Source: Clostridium sp. E02 (GTDB lineage Bacteria > Bacillota > Clostridia > Lachnospirales > Lachnospiraceae). Taken from it: DNA of 64,000 nucleotides. The DNA is taken from contig NZ_RJLQ01000006.1 of assembly GCF_003833015.1 (NCBI RefSeq), forward strand, positions 119,158 through 183,157, in the 5' to 3' direction. This document shows, in pieces, positions 35,926-45,032 of the stretch. A program made the translations under genes and the position numbers. Under the pieces are notes generated by a model. The model had not been told where the DNA came from, ran no database searches, and was given only the letters and a program-made list of their open reading frames with translations. Within the stretch, counting starts at the first letter, position 1. Every line of letters starts with the position of its first letter.

Positions 35926-38043
35926 TTAAGAAAAAATACCGGTAATTCCATTCCAAATTGTTTTAAACACATTCACAATTCTCTGCCAAACTCCTATGTC
36001 CACAGAAGCTGGTTCAATGTCCACTGCATTATCATTGATATCATCTTCTGTGATTTCCTGTGTCCGCAATATAATCTGAATACTGGAAGGCGTTGGGTTC
36101 TTATCCGAAGTAAATGAAACAAGCGCCTCCTCTGCATTCATTTCAAGTACATTGGTGTCATCTCCGATTTTATCCAGCTGATCCTTTAAACTATTTCTTA
36201 AACTTTCATTGGCATCCTTTAATTTGCCAGTAGTATTGGAAGTCTCAGCTGTTTTCGCCAATATGTCAATCAGTCCATTTAGTGTATCTTTGGTTCCATT
36301 CTCCACTGCACCCCGATTGGTTTTAATCGTATTTTGTACAGTTCGAAACAAAGATACAACCTGATTGGTTGAGGAACTAATTTGTTCCACAGATGCCGCT
36401 GTATCATTAAGCATCAGATCAAACGCCGCTTTGTTGTCATTTTTAGTCTTATTTAAATTAACAAGATCACCAATCGTCGTATCAATGTTGTTGGAGATAG
36501 ATGCCAGATCATTGGAAATGGATCTTCCGTTTTTCAGTCCGCCTTCTACATCAATTCCGGAAATCGTTTGTCGTACACCTGAAAGAATACTCCGCATGGA
36601 TTTTAAAATTTTACTTAGTTCCTGAGCTGTTTTAATTAAGGCAGCGGAATTGCTTCCATCCATACCGTCTGAGGCAATTTCACCCAACTGAGTTCTTAAT
36701 TTGCTGACCGCATCTTTCCCAAGTGCAAACTCCAAATCATCAAGCACTTCATTGATATCTCCCATCAGCTGCCCCATCTTTTGTGCCTGTTCTTCTAAAT
36801 CTTCCTGACTCAATGACTCTCCACCTTTAGTGACAGAGGACAGTTTATCAATTGTCCCTTCAATGCCTTGTAACTGGCCTTCAATGTCTGCGATATCATC
36901 TTTTATGTCAGCTGCTTCGGAGTTGTCAATCTCTGATTGCAAATCACGAATCGAATCTTTTAGATCCCTTAAGGAATCCGATAAATGGTAAAAATCTTCT
37001 CCAGAATCCTGTAGTGTTTCCACCAAACCATTCACCTTACCATTGATTTCATCAAGCCCCTGTTTGTTGGCATTGATATCCGGTGCAAGAAGGCTGATCT
37101 TCTGGTTTGCCGCCTCTAGGCCATCAATGCTTGCATCTGCATTGGCTATGATATCATCCTTAGAAGCATCAAAGTTTTCTCTGGCCCCCTGTAGCTGCTT
37201 CAGCCCTTTTTTAGCAACATTCATTCCATCATTTAAGTTATGTAGCGTATCCAACATCTCGTTCATACCGTCTAGAATTTGGTCCGTAGAATCCCGGAAT
37301 GTATCTCTAGCTTCCTTGATATCTGCAATTTCATTGATCTGGTCCAAAGTTCCAGGAACCATCATCATCACAATACCAGTGGACTCAAAATCATGGGAGC
37401 TGATCTCAATATGAAACGTTTTTTCCTCACCAGGAACTGCTGCAAACAGAACTACTTTGTACGTTCCTACCGACTGGGTCTGAGATCCCGGTGCTTCTAC
37501 AGAATTGACATTTTCCATATCCACCATGGAAATTACTTGTAGCATCATATTATTCCGATAATAAGAATTTGCTTTTTCATTCGGAATACAATGAACATCC
37601 ATCTCCACCAGTCCGTCTGCATGCAGAAGATCCTTTGCTTTACTAGGCACTCCATTTAACTTATAAGATACGTCAAAATCCCATGGAAGCACCACTTCTT
37701 TGTTATTTAACTGACATTCATAATAGAAACGATCTTTGGCATCTTCTGGCAATTGCCACGTAACACCATTTTCTTTGACCTCAGGCTTTGCATAATTTGA
37801 CATATTGGTAACATCGGTATAAGTTCCGTAATCCGTAAACTTTTGAATTCCATTTAACGTAACCCCTTTTACAATGCTTGAATTGACTTCTTTTCCATAA
37901 TAATCTAAATTAACATACAAAGCTTCATCCGTAGAAACGGAAGGTGGACCTGCAAATACAATTCCCACCGTGTTAACACTAAGCATTGAGGTAATAACGA
38001 TTGCTGAAATAAAACGATATGTTGTGTTTTTATTTATCTTCAT
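35926..38043 (-). CDS. Secreted coiled-coil protein, partner of the MMPL exporter
   Basis: 705 residues. A signal peptide (cleavage near VFAGP, residue 32) leads to a beta-rich domain of about 220 residues, then a long alpha-helical region (about 240-640) with heptad patterns such as LRDLKDSIRDLQSEID and LNDGMNVAKKGLKQLQG, and an amphipathic C-terminus (WQRIVNVFKTIWNGITGIF). The helical region resembles the YhgE/Pip type of surface proteins that accompany RND-like exporters. It overlaps the MMPL gene by 14 bases, so the two are co-translated. Confidence 0.75.
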   Translation of the reverse strand: MKINKNTTYRFISAIVITSMLSVNTVGIVFAGPPSVSTDEALYVNLDYYGKEVNSSIVKGVTLNGIQKFTDYGTYTDVTNMSNYAKPEVKENGVTWQLPEDAKDRFYYECQLNNKEVVLPWDFDVSYKLNGVPSKAKDLLHADGLVEMDVHCIPNEKANSYYRNNMMLQVISMVDMENVNSVEAPGSQTQSVGTYKVVLFAAVPGEEKTFHIEISSHDFESTGIVMMMVPGTLDQINEIADIKEARDTFRDSTDQILDGMNEMLDTLHNLNDGMNVAKKGLKQLQGARENFDASKDDIIANADASIDGLEAANQKISLLAPDINANKQGLDEINGKVNGLVETLQDSGEDFYHLSDSLRDLKDSIRDLQSEIDNSEAADIKDDIADIEGQLQGIEGTIDKLSSVTKGGESLSQEDLEEQAQKMGQLMGDINEVLDDLEFALGKDAVSKLRTQLGEIASDGMDGSNSAALIKTAQELSKILKSMRSILSGVRQTISGIDVEGGLKNGRSISNDLASISNNIDTTIGDLVNLNKTKNDNKAAFDLMLNDTAASVEQISSSTNQVVSLFRTVQNTIKTNRGAVENGTKDTLNGLIDILAKTAETSNTTGKLKDANESLRNSLKDQLDKIGDDTNVLEMNAEEALVSFTSDKNPTPSSIQIILRTQEITEDDINDNAVDIEPASVDIGVWQRIVNVFKTIWNGITGIFS

Positions 38044-40279
38044 TGTCCATCCCTTCTTTCTTCACTTGTTTCTCTTTGTCTTTCTTCTGAAGCTCCATCT
38101 TTACTGATTTTTTTAGCTGTTTCTGAATCGAGTTTCTGATTCCTTTTTCTTTCGTTTCCTGAAGGAAGGCAAGAAACTTAATCTTTTGCCGAGATTCCCA
38201 CATAAGAATGGGATCAGCCAAGGTAAGAAGCACTGGAAGGAGAAACAGTACCATTAATACACTAATCAGTGCACCACGACCAATCAAATGCCCCAGTCCC
38301 GCTATGGCAGACACGGATGATACAAAGTAAAGTCCATATCCAACAATCGTAAGTATTGTTCCTGATGTGAGAATCGAAAGTGCACTTTTTGAAACCGTGT
38401 GCATAACGGCTCTGGATTTTTCTGGATATTCTTTCTTTATTTCCATATAATTGTTGGTCATTAATATGGAATAATCCACCGTAGCACCAAGCTGTAAGCA
38501 ACTAACAATGATATAACCAAGATATAAAATACTCTCCCCTGTGAAATAAGGAATCGCCATATTAAAGAATACTGCCACTTCTATGGGGATCAACACCACA
38601 ATAGGAATTATTAAAGATTGGAAAGAAAGCATGACCACAAGTCCAACCCCTAAAATTGAGAGAACATTAACAAAATTATAATCCTCAGTAATAATTGATT
38701 TTATATTCTGAGTGGAAGGAATTACACCCGTAACGTATGCCTCCTCAGGATAATAACCATTCACGATCCCTCTGATTTCATCCGAGCACTGAAATGCGAA
38801 ATCACTTTCATCCGATGATTTAACGTAAATCATAATACGGCTGTAATCCTCCGTATGCATTAAACTAGTGAGACTTTTGGGCAGGATCTTTTCCGGAATT
38901 CCCTCCGGCAATTTACCAGCCAATGAAGTTGCTGAACGTACATAATTTAAATCGGTCAAATCATCCGTCAGTTTTTTTTCTGATACCATATTGGTATTTG
39001 GAACAACCGCAAGTATCAGATTACTTTTTCCAAACCTGCTATTTATCTGCTGCTCATCCCTATATACCTTGGTACCAGGGCTGGAACCTAACGCTCCGTT
39101 TCCAAATGTAAACGCATTCATATTCTGAGCAACATAAGCTGGTATCATAAGTAAAAGAACAAATGCCAAAACCACGTAACGAACTTTATGTACCATTCTG
39201 CCCAGTCTGTAAAAGGATGGCATAAAGGATTTATGTTCTGTCTTCTTAATCCGATCTCCCCAGCGAAGAAGCAACGATGGCATAAGAAGTAGAACTGTTA
39301 ACAAACTGATGACAATTCCTTTTGCTAAGACAAAGCCCAAATCCTTTCCAATGGAGAAACGCATCAGCATAAGAGCTAAAAATCCGATGACCGTAGTTGC
39401 GCCGCTTGCAAGTATAGATGGCAATGACTTACGAAGGGCACGAACCATTGCTGCCTTTGGATCATCTCCCTTCTCTCGTTCCTTGGTAAATGTATCAAGA
39501 AGGAATACCGAATAATCCATCGCCACCGCAAGCTGTAGAATGGCCGCCACACTAAATGTTATAAAAGATATGGTGCCAATAAACAAATTCGTTCCCATAT
39601 TAATGATAATCGCTATTCCCATGATCATCAAAAACAGAACCGGTTCAAACCAAGAAGTCGTTGTTAGGCACAATATCAGCGCAATCATAACCACACCCAT
39701 CGCCATAGCAATACTGATTTCTCTGGTCAGTGTCTCATTTAAAGACTTATTCTGAACGGCAGATCCTGTAAAAAATCCTTTTCCCCCAGTCAGTTTCTGC
39801 ATGTCATGGATTGCAGATTTTGTAAGGCTGCTCGAATCTCCTTCTTTAAATATAATATCCATTACTGCATAACCATCTTTGTAATAATCTTCGATATCCT
39901 TATAATTAATAAATATATCCGCTTTATAAACATCTGTTGTGGTATCTGCCCACATAACCATGTCCACGCCATCAATATCAGCAAACCTGTCTTTGAATGC
40001 CTTTGCCTCGTAAAGAGTAACTGGCCCAACCATGACCCGTGCCGTTCCAGGATATCCAAACTCCTCTTCCATCACGTTTAACCCCTGCTTCGCTGGAGCC
40101 CAGTCTGGTAGGTATTCGCTTAGATCATAATTTACCTGGACGAAGCATGTGCATATCGCAGAAATAATGACAACAACCGCAAATATTTTTTCAATCCATC
40201 TGCCTTTTTCGACAATCAGATCAATCACATCGTGATGCGGTCTTTTTTTTATCTTTTCTTTTGTATTCACTGTCCTCAC
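38030..40279 (-). CDS. MMPL/RND-superfamily exporter
   Basis: 749 residues with two homologous halves. Each half has one membrane helix, a large extracytoplasmic loop and a bundle of five helices. Conserved blocks are QLAVAMDYSVFLLDTFTKER in the first half and QLGATVDYSILMTNNYMEIK in the second, both with the proton-relay Asp-Tyr. The C-terminus is a basic, Lys-rich cytoplasmic tail. Such exporters move lipids, glycolipids or hydrophobic compounds to the envelope. The substrate is unknown; the overlapping coiled-coil gene downstream suggests a surface assembly. Confidence 0.92.
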   Translation of the reverse strand: MRTVNTKEKIKKRPHHDVIDLIVEKGRWIEKIFAVVVIISAICTCFVQVNYDLSEYLPDWAPAKQGLNVMEEEFGYPGTARVMVGPVTLYEAKAFKDRFADIDGVDMVMWADTTTDVYKADIFINYKDIEDYYKDGYAVMDIIFKEGDSSSLTKSAIHDMQKLTGGKGFFTGSAVQNKSLNETLTREISIAMAMGVVMIALILCLTTTSWFEPVLFLMIMGIAIIINMGTNLFIGTISFITFSVAAILQLAVAMDYSVFLLDTFTKEREKGDDPKAAMVRALRKSLPSILASGATTVIGFLALMLMRFSIGKDLGFVLAKGIVISLLTVLLLMPSLLLRWGDRIKKTEHKSFMPSFYRLGRMVHKVRYVVLAFVLLLMIPAYVAQNMNAFTFGNGALGSSPGTKVYRDEQQINSRFGKSNLILAVVPNTNMVSEKKLTDDLTDLNYVRSATSLAGKLPEGIPEKILPKSLTSLMHTEDYSRIMIYVKSSDESDFAFQCSDEIRGIVNGYYPEEAYVTGVIPSTQNIKSIITEDYNFVNVLSILGVGLVVMLSFQSLIIPIVVLIPIEVAVFFNMAIPYFTGESILYLGYIIVSCLQLGATVDYSILMTNNYMEIKKEYPEKSRAVMHTVSKSALSILTSGTILTIVGYGLYFVSSVSAIAGLGHLIGRGALISVLMVLFLLPVLLTLADPILMWESRQKIKFLAFLQETKEKGIRNSIQKQLKKSVKMELQKKDKEKQVKKEGMDNEDK

Positions 40280-40400
40280 CCTTTTTTAGTCTTTTCTATC
40301 ATTTCAGTCCTACCTTAATACGATTTTACTATTTTGTAATTATACAAATCTTCTCAGTTGAATGATTTTTCGACAAAAGTCGAAATATGTCTAATAAATA

Positions 40401-40429
40401 TTGCCTTTTTTTAAAACCTTGACTATAAT
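40401..40429 (+). promoter_or_regulatory. Sigma-A-type promoter for the DUF5688 gene
   Basis: TTGCCT (40401-40406) and TATAAT (40424-40429) are separated by 17 bases, about 105 bases before the ATG. The region is shared with the divergent MMPL gene. Confidence 0.6.
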
Positions 40430-40534
40430 GAAACTAGTATCATACCAATCATTTCTATTTACAATCTATCCCATATCTATATGATGTGACTCGTTTACTA
40501 CGATTTACATATAACAAATCTAAGGAGGTATACC

Positions 40535-41500
40535 ATGGTATACGAACAATTTCTAAAATCAGTTCAAAATTCGTTAAAGGAACGGCTTGAGCCTGATTAC
40601 AATGTCACCATTCAGACTGTAACAAAAAATAATGGGTTGACCTATGATGGAATTTCCATCAAAAAAAAAGAAGAACCTCTGGTTCCTTTTGTCTATTTAA
40701 ACTCCTACTATCATTCTTTTTTAAGCGGAACTCCTTTGGAAACAATCACTCATAACTTATTGACCTTGCTGCAAAATAACGACCTTCCAAAAATCCCTTC
40801 AGCAGAAGTTTTTCTAGAACCCGAACGAATTACAGACACCATCATCTATCGTCTAATTAATGAAACAGCAAATCGAAAGCGCCTAGAAGACCTTCCTCAT
40901 ATTTCGATCCCAAATCTGGATTTATCACTTATTTTTTATTTATCTATAACAGAAACTTCTGATCATCTATTTACCGCTTTAATCCACAAACGCCATCAAA
41001 AGATGTGGAACTTATCCACAGATGATCTATATCAGATGGCCAAGTCTAACACACCACGTCTCTTCCCTGCAAGAATCACTTCACTTCCCGAGATGATTCG
41101 TGACATCACAAAAAGATCCCCAGATCTAAAAATAGTTGAGAAAGATATTGATGATATATTCGACAGCACGTCATTGTATCCACCCATGTATGTCTTAACC
41201 AATGACGTTGGTACCAATGGATCTGTCTGTATGTTTTATGAAGGTATACTAAAAGACTTCGCATCTCACCTTGGCAAGGACTTAATTATATTGCCCTCTA
41301 GCATCCACGAAGTCCTTATAATCCCAGCCGATAAAAAAATATCCTACCATGAACTGGCTGAAACAGTACATTCCATTAATCAAGAAGAAGTTCCAAACGA
41401 AGACCGCCTGTCCAATCACATCTATCTCTATTCCCTATCTAAGGATCAGTTAACCCTTGCATTTACTTCTTCTGTATCAATCGAAACAACGAATCCATAA
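40535..41500 (+). CDS. DUF5688 family protein
   Basis: 321 residues, soluble, with a TAAGGAGG site. The opening YEQFLKSVQNSLKERL and the C-terminal VLTNDVGTNGSVCMFYEGIL and ILPSSIHEVLIIP match DUF5688, a family common in Lachnospiraceae with no known function. Its 3' end overlaps the 3' end of the minus-strand ThrE gene by 38 bases. Confidence 0.8.
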   Translation: MVYEQFLKSVQNSLKERLEPDYNVTIQTVTKNNGLTYDGISIKKKEEPLVPFVYLNSYYHSFLSGTPLETITHNLLTLLQNNDLPKIPSAEVFLEPERITDTIIYRLINETANRKRLEDLPHISIPNLDLSLIFYLSITETSDHLFTALIHKRHQKMWNLSTDDLYQMAKSNTPRLFPARITSLPEMIRDITKRSPDLKIVEKDIDDIFDSTSLYPPMYVLTNDVGTNGSVCMFYEGILKDFASHLGKDLIILPSSIHEVLIIPADKKISYHELAETVHSINQEEVPNEDRLSNHIYLYSLSKDQLTLAFTSSVSIETTNP

Positions 41501-41882
41501 TAAATATTGCCATGGCAATGGCTCCTGAAATCTGTAATGTTTCCACAAGGTAATGGCTGGAGAGATCCGTATTGTTCTGGATCATATAGGAAACACACCG
41601 ATAGATGGATGCACCTGGAACGGAAGGGAGGATTCCTGCTACCAAAAAAACAGTTACCGGAACCTTAAAGATCCGAGCAGATAAATGGCTGGATAGTGCG
41701 ACAAAAAGACTAGAAATAAAAGCCGCAGTGGTGACAGAACCGACTGCGGCTACCACCAATAGATAGGATAACCAGCCAACTGCTCCGATCCCCCCTGCTA
41801 AAAGAAGATGCTTTTTAGGAAGTTCCAAAATCAAAGAAAAGCTTATCACTGCAAGAAATGCACCAATCGTCTGTAGAATCAT
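41463..41882 (-). CDS. Threonine/serine exporter, small C-terminal subunit (ThrE_2/DUF3815)
   Basis: 139 residues with four membrane helices. Landmarks are GAVGWLSYLLVVAAVGS and LPSVPGASIYRCVSYMI. ATG 41882 is preceded by GGAGGAAGG and shares ATGA with the upstream subunit; the longer frame from 41906 is less likely. Together with the larger subunit it makes a split ThrE exporter of threonine or serine. Confidence 0.88.
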   Translation of the reverse strand: MILQTIGAFLAVISFSLILELPKKHLLLAGGIGAVGWLSYLLVVAAVGSVTTAAFISSLFVALSSHLSARIFKVPVTVFLVAGILPSVPGASIYRCVSYMIQNNTDLSSHYLVETLQISGAIAMAIFIMDSLFRLIQKK

Positions 41883-42655
41883 ATCAGCCTTCCTCCTATT
41901 CCCCACTGGAACAATCCCATCGCTGCACCTACCCCCACAGCAATTGATAGTGCGATTACAACAGCTTCCAAAACTCGAGCCGCCCCAGATGCATAATCCC
42001 CATTAAGTATATCCCGAATCGCAGTTGTAAAAATTACACCTGGCACCAAAGGCATAATTGCACCGATGATTATCATATCAGAATTAATCCCTGGAATTAC
42101 CCACTTACCCACTAGCAAAGTGATAAAAGCAAGTAAAAACGCACAAAAACCATTGGCACAAAAATCATTCAACCGGATTTTCGCAGACACCTCCATGGCT
42201 CCTGCTAAAACGGCACCTGTCACAGCAGCGGCCAGACAATCTTTTGCACTTCCCCCCAACAAAAGAGTAAAAAATACAGCGACTCCCATAACGCCGATAT
42301 CTTTTACTCTTCTATGATATTGCACAATGTTTTTTATTTCTTTCAGCTTTCCATATGCCTCTTCAACTGTAATCAGTTCCTCACAAAATTTTCTGGATAT
42401 ATCATTAACCAGATAAATCCGATTTAAATTAGTTGACCGAATGGTAACTCTTCTTGCTACCGTTATTGCTTCGATCGTAGAATCATTGAGAGAGGCAAAA
42501 ATACCTGTGGAAAAAACAATCGCCTCTGCTGTTTCACGACCTGCTTTGCGTAATATATGGTCAATGGTATTTTCCACACGAAAAATTTCGGCACCACTTA
42601 TCAACATAATCTCTCCTGCAAGTACTGCAGTTTCCACAAGCAATTTATCATTCAT
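41879..42655 (-). CDS. Threonine/serine exporter, large subunit (ThrE/DUF1212)
   Basis: 258 residues. A cytoplasmic domain of about 110 residues (GEIMLISGAEIFRVENTIDH, then TRSTNLNRIYLVNDISR-like) is followed by five membrane helices with PLVPGVIFTTAIRDILNGDY near the C-terminus. It is the N-terminal half of ThrE as a separate gene. It sits between feoB (18 bases upstream) and the small subunit, with which it overlaps by 4 bases. Confidence 0.88.
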   Translation of the reverse strand: MNDKLLVETAVLAGEIMLISGAEIFRVENTIDHILRKAGRETAEAIVFSTGIFASLNDSTIEAITVARRVTIRSTNLNRIYLVNDISRKFCEELITVEEAYGKLKEIKNIVQYHRRVKDIGVMGVAVFFTLLLGGSAKDCLAAAVTGAVLAGAMEVSAKIRLNDFCANGFCAFLLAFITLLVGKWVIPGINSDMIIIGAIMPLVPGVIFTTAIRDILNGDYASGAARVLEAVVIALSIAVGVGAAMGLFQWGIGGRLI

Positions 42656-42673
42656 ATTCTTACCCTCTATGTT

Positions 42674-44671
42674 TTATCCAAATAAACTACCGATCTGATA
42701 GACCAGCACAGCAGCTGACCATGCCATAAAAAGCTGAAACAACACCATAAAGAATGTCAATTTGGCAGAATCTGTTTCTCTTTTAATCGTAACAACTGCT
42801 GCGATGCAAGGAGAATAGAGCAAACAAAATATCATTAAAGCATACGCATTCACTCCTCCAAAGCCAACATTGCCAAGGGATTGGAAAAGATCTCCCATAC
42901 CTGCTGCGGAGTTGATATTGCCGATGCCAAACAAAACAGCAAAGCTGGAAATTACCACTTCCTTGGCAGAAAGCCCTGAAATCAACGCCACTGCGATTCT
43001 CCAGTCTCCAAGACCTGCGGGTCTTAATAAAGGCACCAGAAAACGACCTATGGTAGCTGCAAAACTCTGAGACACCTCTGTCACGAATCCGGACGGACCA
43101 CTATTTAACAAAAACCAAAGAACAAAGGAAGCAAGAAATATCGTAGTTCCTGCCTTGCCTAAGTAATCCTTTACCTTATCCCATACATAAATTGTCACGG
43201 TTCTTGCATTGGGCGTTTTATACTCTGGGAGTTCAATCAAAAGAGTATCCTCTTCCCCCTCTTTTCCCATATGGTGAGTCACATGGGCTACCGCAATTGC
43301 AACCAGCAAACCAATCAAATACAAAGAATACGCCACCAAAAGAGCATGTTTTCTAAAAAACATTTGAGAAAACAAAACATAGATCGGCAGTCGTGCCGAA
43401 CAAGACATAAACGGCGTAACTAAAATAGTCCTCAACCGGTCTTTTTTGCTCGGCAGAGCCCTTGTTGCCATCACTGCAGGAACCGTACACCCAAATCCCA
43501 ACAGCATAGGTAGAAACGCTTTCCCGGATAATCCTACCCGTCCCATAATTTCATTCATCACATAAGCAACTCTTGCCATGTATCCGCTATCTTCTAAGAA
43601 TGCCAAAGCTAGGAAAAGGATAAAAATATTAGGAAGAAATGTCAATATCCCTCCGACCCCTGCTATAATCCCATCGACTACCAGAGAAATAATCCAATGG
43701 GCTGCACCGATCTGTCCCATGAAATCTCGAACAAAAGAAGAAAGCAGATCCAGAGATCCTTCAAAATACCCTTTCAAAAAATCCCCTACTGTAAATGTGA
43801 AAAAGAAAACCAGTGCCATAATTCCCAGAAATATAGGAACCCCAAAGATGGGGTGTGTAAAAAAACGATCAAAAAAATCGGTGGTCGCAGACTTTTGATC
43901 CTTATTAACCAGACATTCTTCTATAATTTCCTCGATATATTCGTATTTCTGATTGTTAATTTCTTTTTCATAGTTATGATCAATGATTGAACTTAAATCC
44001 ACTGGGTGGTCATCGAACACAGCTTCATCATATTCCATAAATTTAATTGCATGCCAACGCAGATTATCAAGTTTTCCGTACTGTGCTTTCAAGACAGTTT
44101 CAATCTTAGAAAGCTTATTCTCTATATTCGGCGTATATTGGATTACCACTCCCTGAGGGCCTTCCTCATAATGATGAACCACTGCATGTAATAGAACATC
44201 AAGACCCGTTCTCTTTCTCGCGGACACTGGGACCACGGGAATGGAACCAAGCATTTCAGGAAGACGGTGAAGATCGATCTCCATCCCTCTGTCTTCCACT
44301 ATATCCATCATGTTAAGAGCCAGGATCACCGGCTTTTTCAACTCAAGCAGCTGAAGCGTCAAATAAAGGTTCCGCTCAAGAGAGGAAGCGTCCACCACAT
44401 TGACTATTACATCCACTTCCCCATCTTCCAGACATCTTCTAGTAACAATTTCTTCTATTGTATAAGAGGTCAGACTATAGATTCCGGGTGTATCGATCAC
44501 CTTAATCGGCCTTCCTTTATACGTTGCCATACCCTCTATTCGTTCCACCGTAACTCCAGGCCAATTGGCTACCTTAAGTTTTGCACCGGTAAACGCATTA
44601 AACAGCGTGGTTTTACCACAATTTGGGTTACCCACAAACCCTACCCGTATCAACTTATTCTCATCTCCCAT
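42674..44671 (-). CDS. feoB: Ferrous iron transport protein B
   Basis: 665 residues from ATG 44671, with AAGGAGG upstream. The N-terminal G domain has GNPNCGKTTLFNAFTG (G1), DTPGIYSLTSYT (G3), NMMD (G4) and SARKRTG (G5). The membrane domain has the Gate motifs FGCTVPAVMATR and SGLSAKEVVISSF. It imports Fe2+ in anaerobes. It overlaps the feoA 3' end by 11 bases. It lacks the long cysteine-rich C-terminus seen in some FeoB. Confidence 0.97.
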   Translation of the reverse strand: MGDENKLIRVGFVGNPNCGKTTLFNAFTGAKLKVANWPGVTVERIEGMATYKGRPIKVIDTPGIYSLTSYTIEEIVTRRCLEDGEVDVIVNVVDASSLERNLYLTLQLLELKKPVILALNMMDIVEDRGMEIDLHRLPEMLGSIPVVPVSARKRTGLDVLLHAVVHHYEEGPQGVVIQYTPNIENKLSKIETVLKAQYGKLDNLRWHAIKFMEYDEAVFDDHPVDLSSIIDHNYEKEINNQKYEYIEEIIEECLVNKDQKSATTDFFDRFFTHPIFGVPIFLGIMALVFFFTFTVGDFLKGYFEGSLDLLSSFVRDFMGQIGAAHWIISLVVDGIIAGVGGILTFLPNIFILFLALAFLEDSGYMARVAYVMNEIMGRVGLSGKAFLPMLLGFGCTVPAVMATRALPSKKDRLRTILVTPFMSCSARLPIYVLFSQMFFRKHALLVAYSLYLIGLLVAIAVAHVTHHMGKEGEEDTLLIELPEYKTPNARTVTIYVWDKVKDYLGKAGTTIFLASFVLWFLLNSGPSGFVTEVSQSFAATIGRFLVPLLRPAGLGDWRIAVALISGLSAKEVVISSFAVLFGIGNINSAAGMGDLFQSLGNVGFGGVNAYALMIFCLLYSPCIAAVVTIKRETDSAKLTFFMVLFQLFMAWSAAVLVYQIGSLFG

Positions 44672-44897
44672 GACTGACAGCCTCCTTAATCTCAATTCCT
44701 TCTGAGATTTTTCTCCCTAAAGCCAGTCTTGTTCCTCTCACTTTAATGATTACGGTTCCACTTCCCTTTTTATTCATCAGGGTTATGGGGGTCATCTCAT
44801 TCACACCCAACGCTTCCAGCCTTCTCCCTATGACGTCTTTTACCATAATGCTGGAAACAAGATAGGTTTTATCAATCTGTCCTTCATAAAGCTTCAT
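44661..44897 (-). CDS. feoA: Ferrous iron transport protein A
   Basis: 78 residues with an SH3-like fold: SSIMVKDVIGRRLEALGVNE then TRLALGRKISEGIEI. ATG 44897 has an AGGAGA site. FeoA is the small cytoplasmic partner of FeoB and overlaps its gene. The leader has a GATGAGAATCATTGTCA sequence near 44987 resembling a Fur-type site. Confidence 0.92.
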   Translation of the reverse strand: MKLYEGQIDKTYLVSSIMVKDVIGRRLEALGVNEMTPITLMNKKGSGTVIIKVRGTRLALGRKISEGIEIKEAVSHGR

Positions 44898-45032
44898 AAT
44901 TATCTCCTCTGGATGCACCTGTTTTATAATTCAGTTTGTCAGATTCTATCTCGAACCAGACCGCATCCATAGAAATTTTACACTTGATGAGAATCATTGT
45001 CAACATGAACCGGCAATCCTCACCAAACAGTT

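Noticed and set aside
40280..40534. TetR-type operator for the MMPL exporter
   Set aside because: No regulator gene adjoins and no clear palindrome was found in the divergent region.
44920..45032. Iron-responsive riboswitch upstream of feoA
   Set aside because: Too short; only a Fur-like GATGAGAATCATTGTCA stretch is seen, mentioned under feoA.
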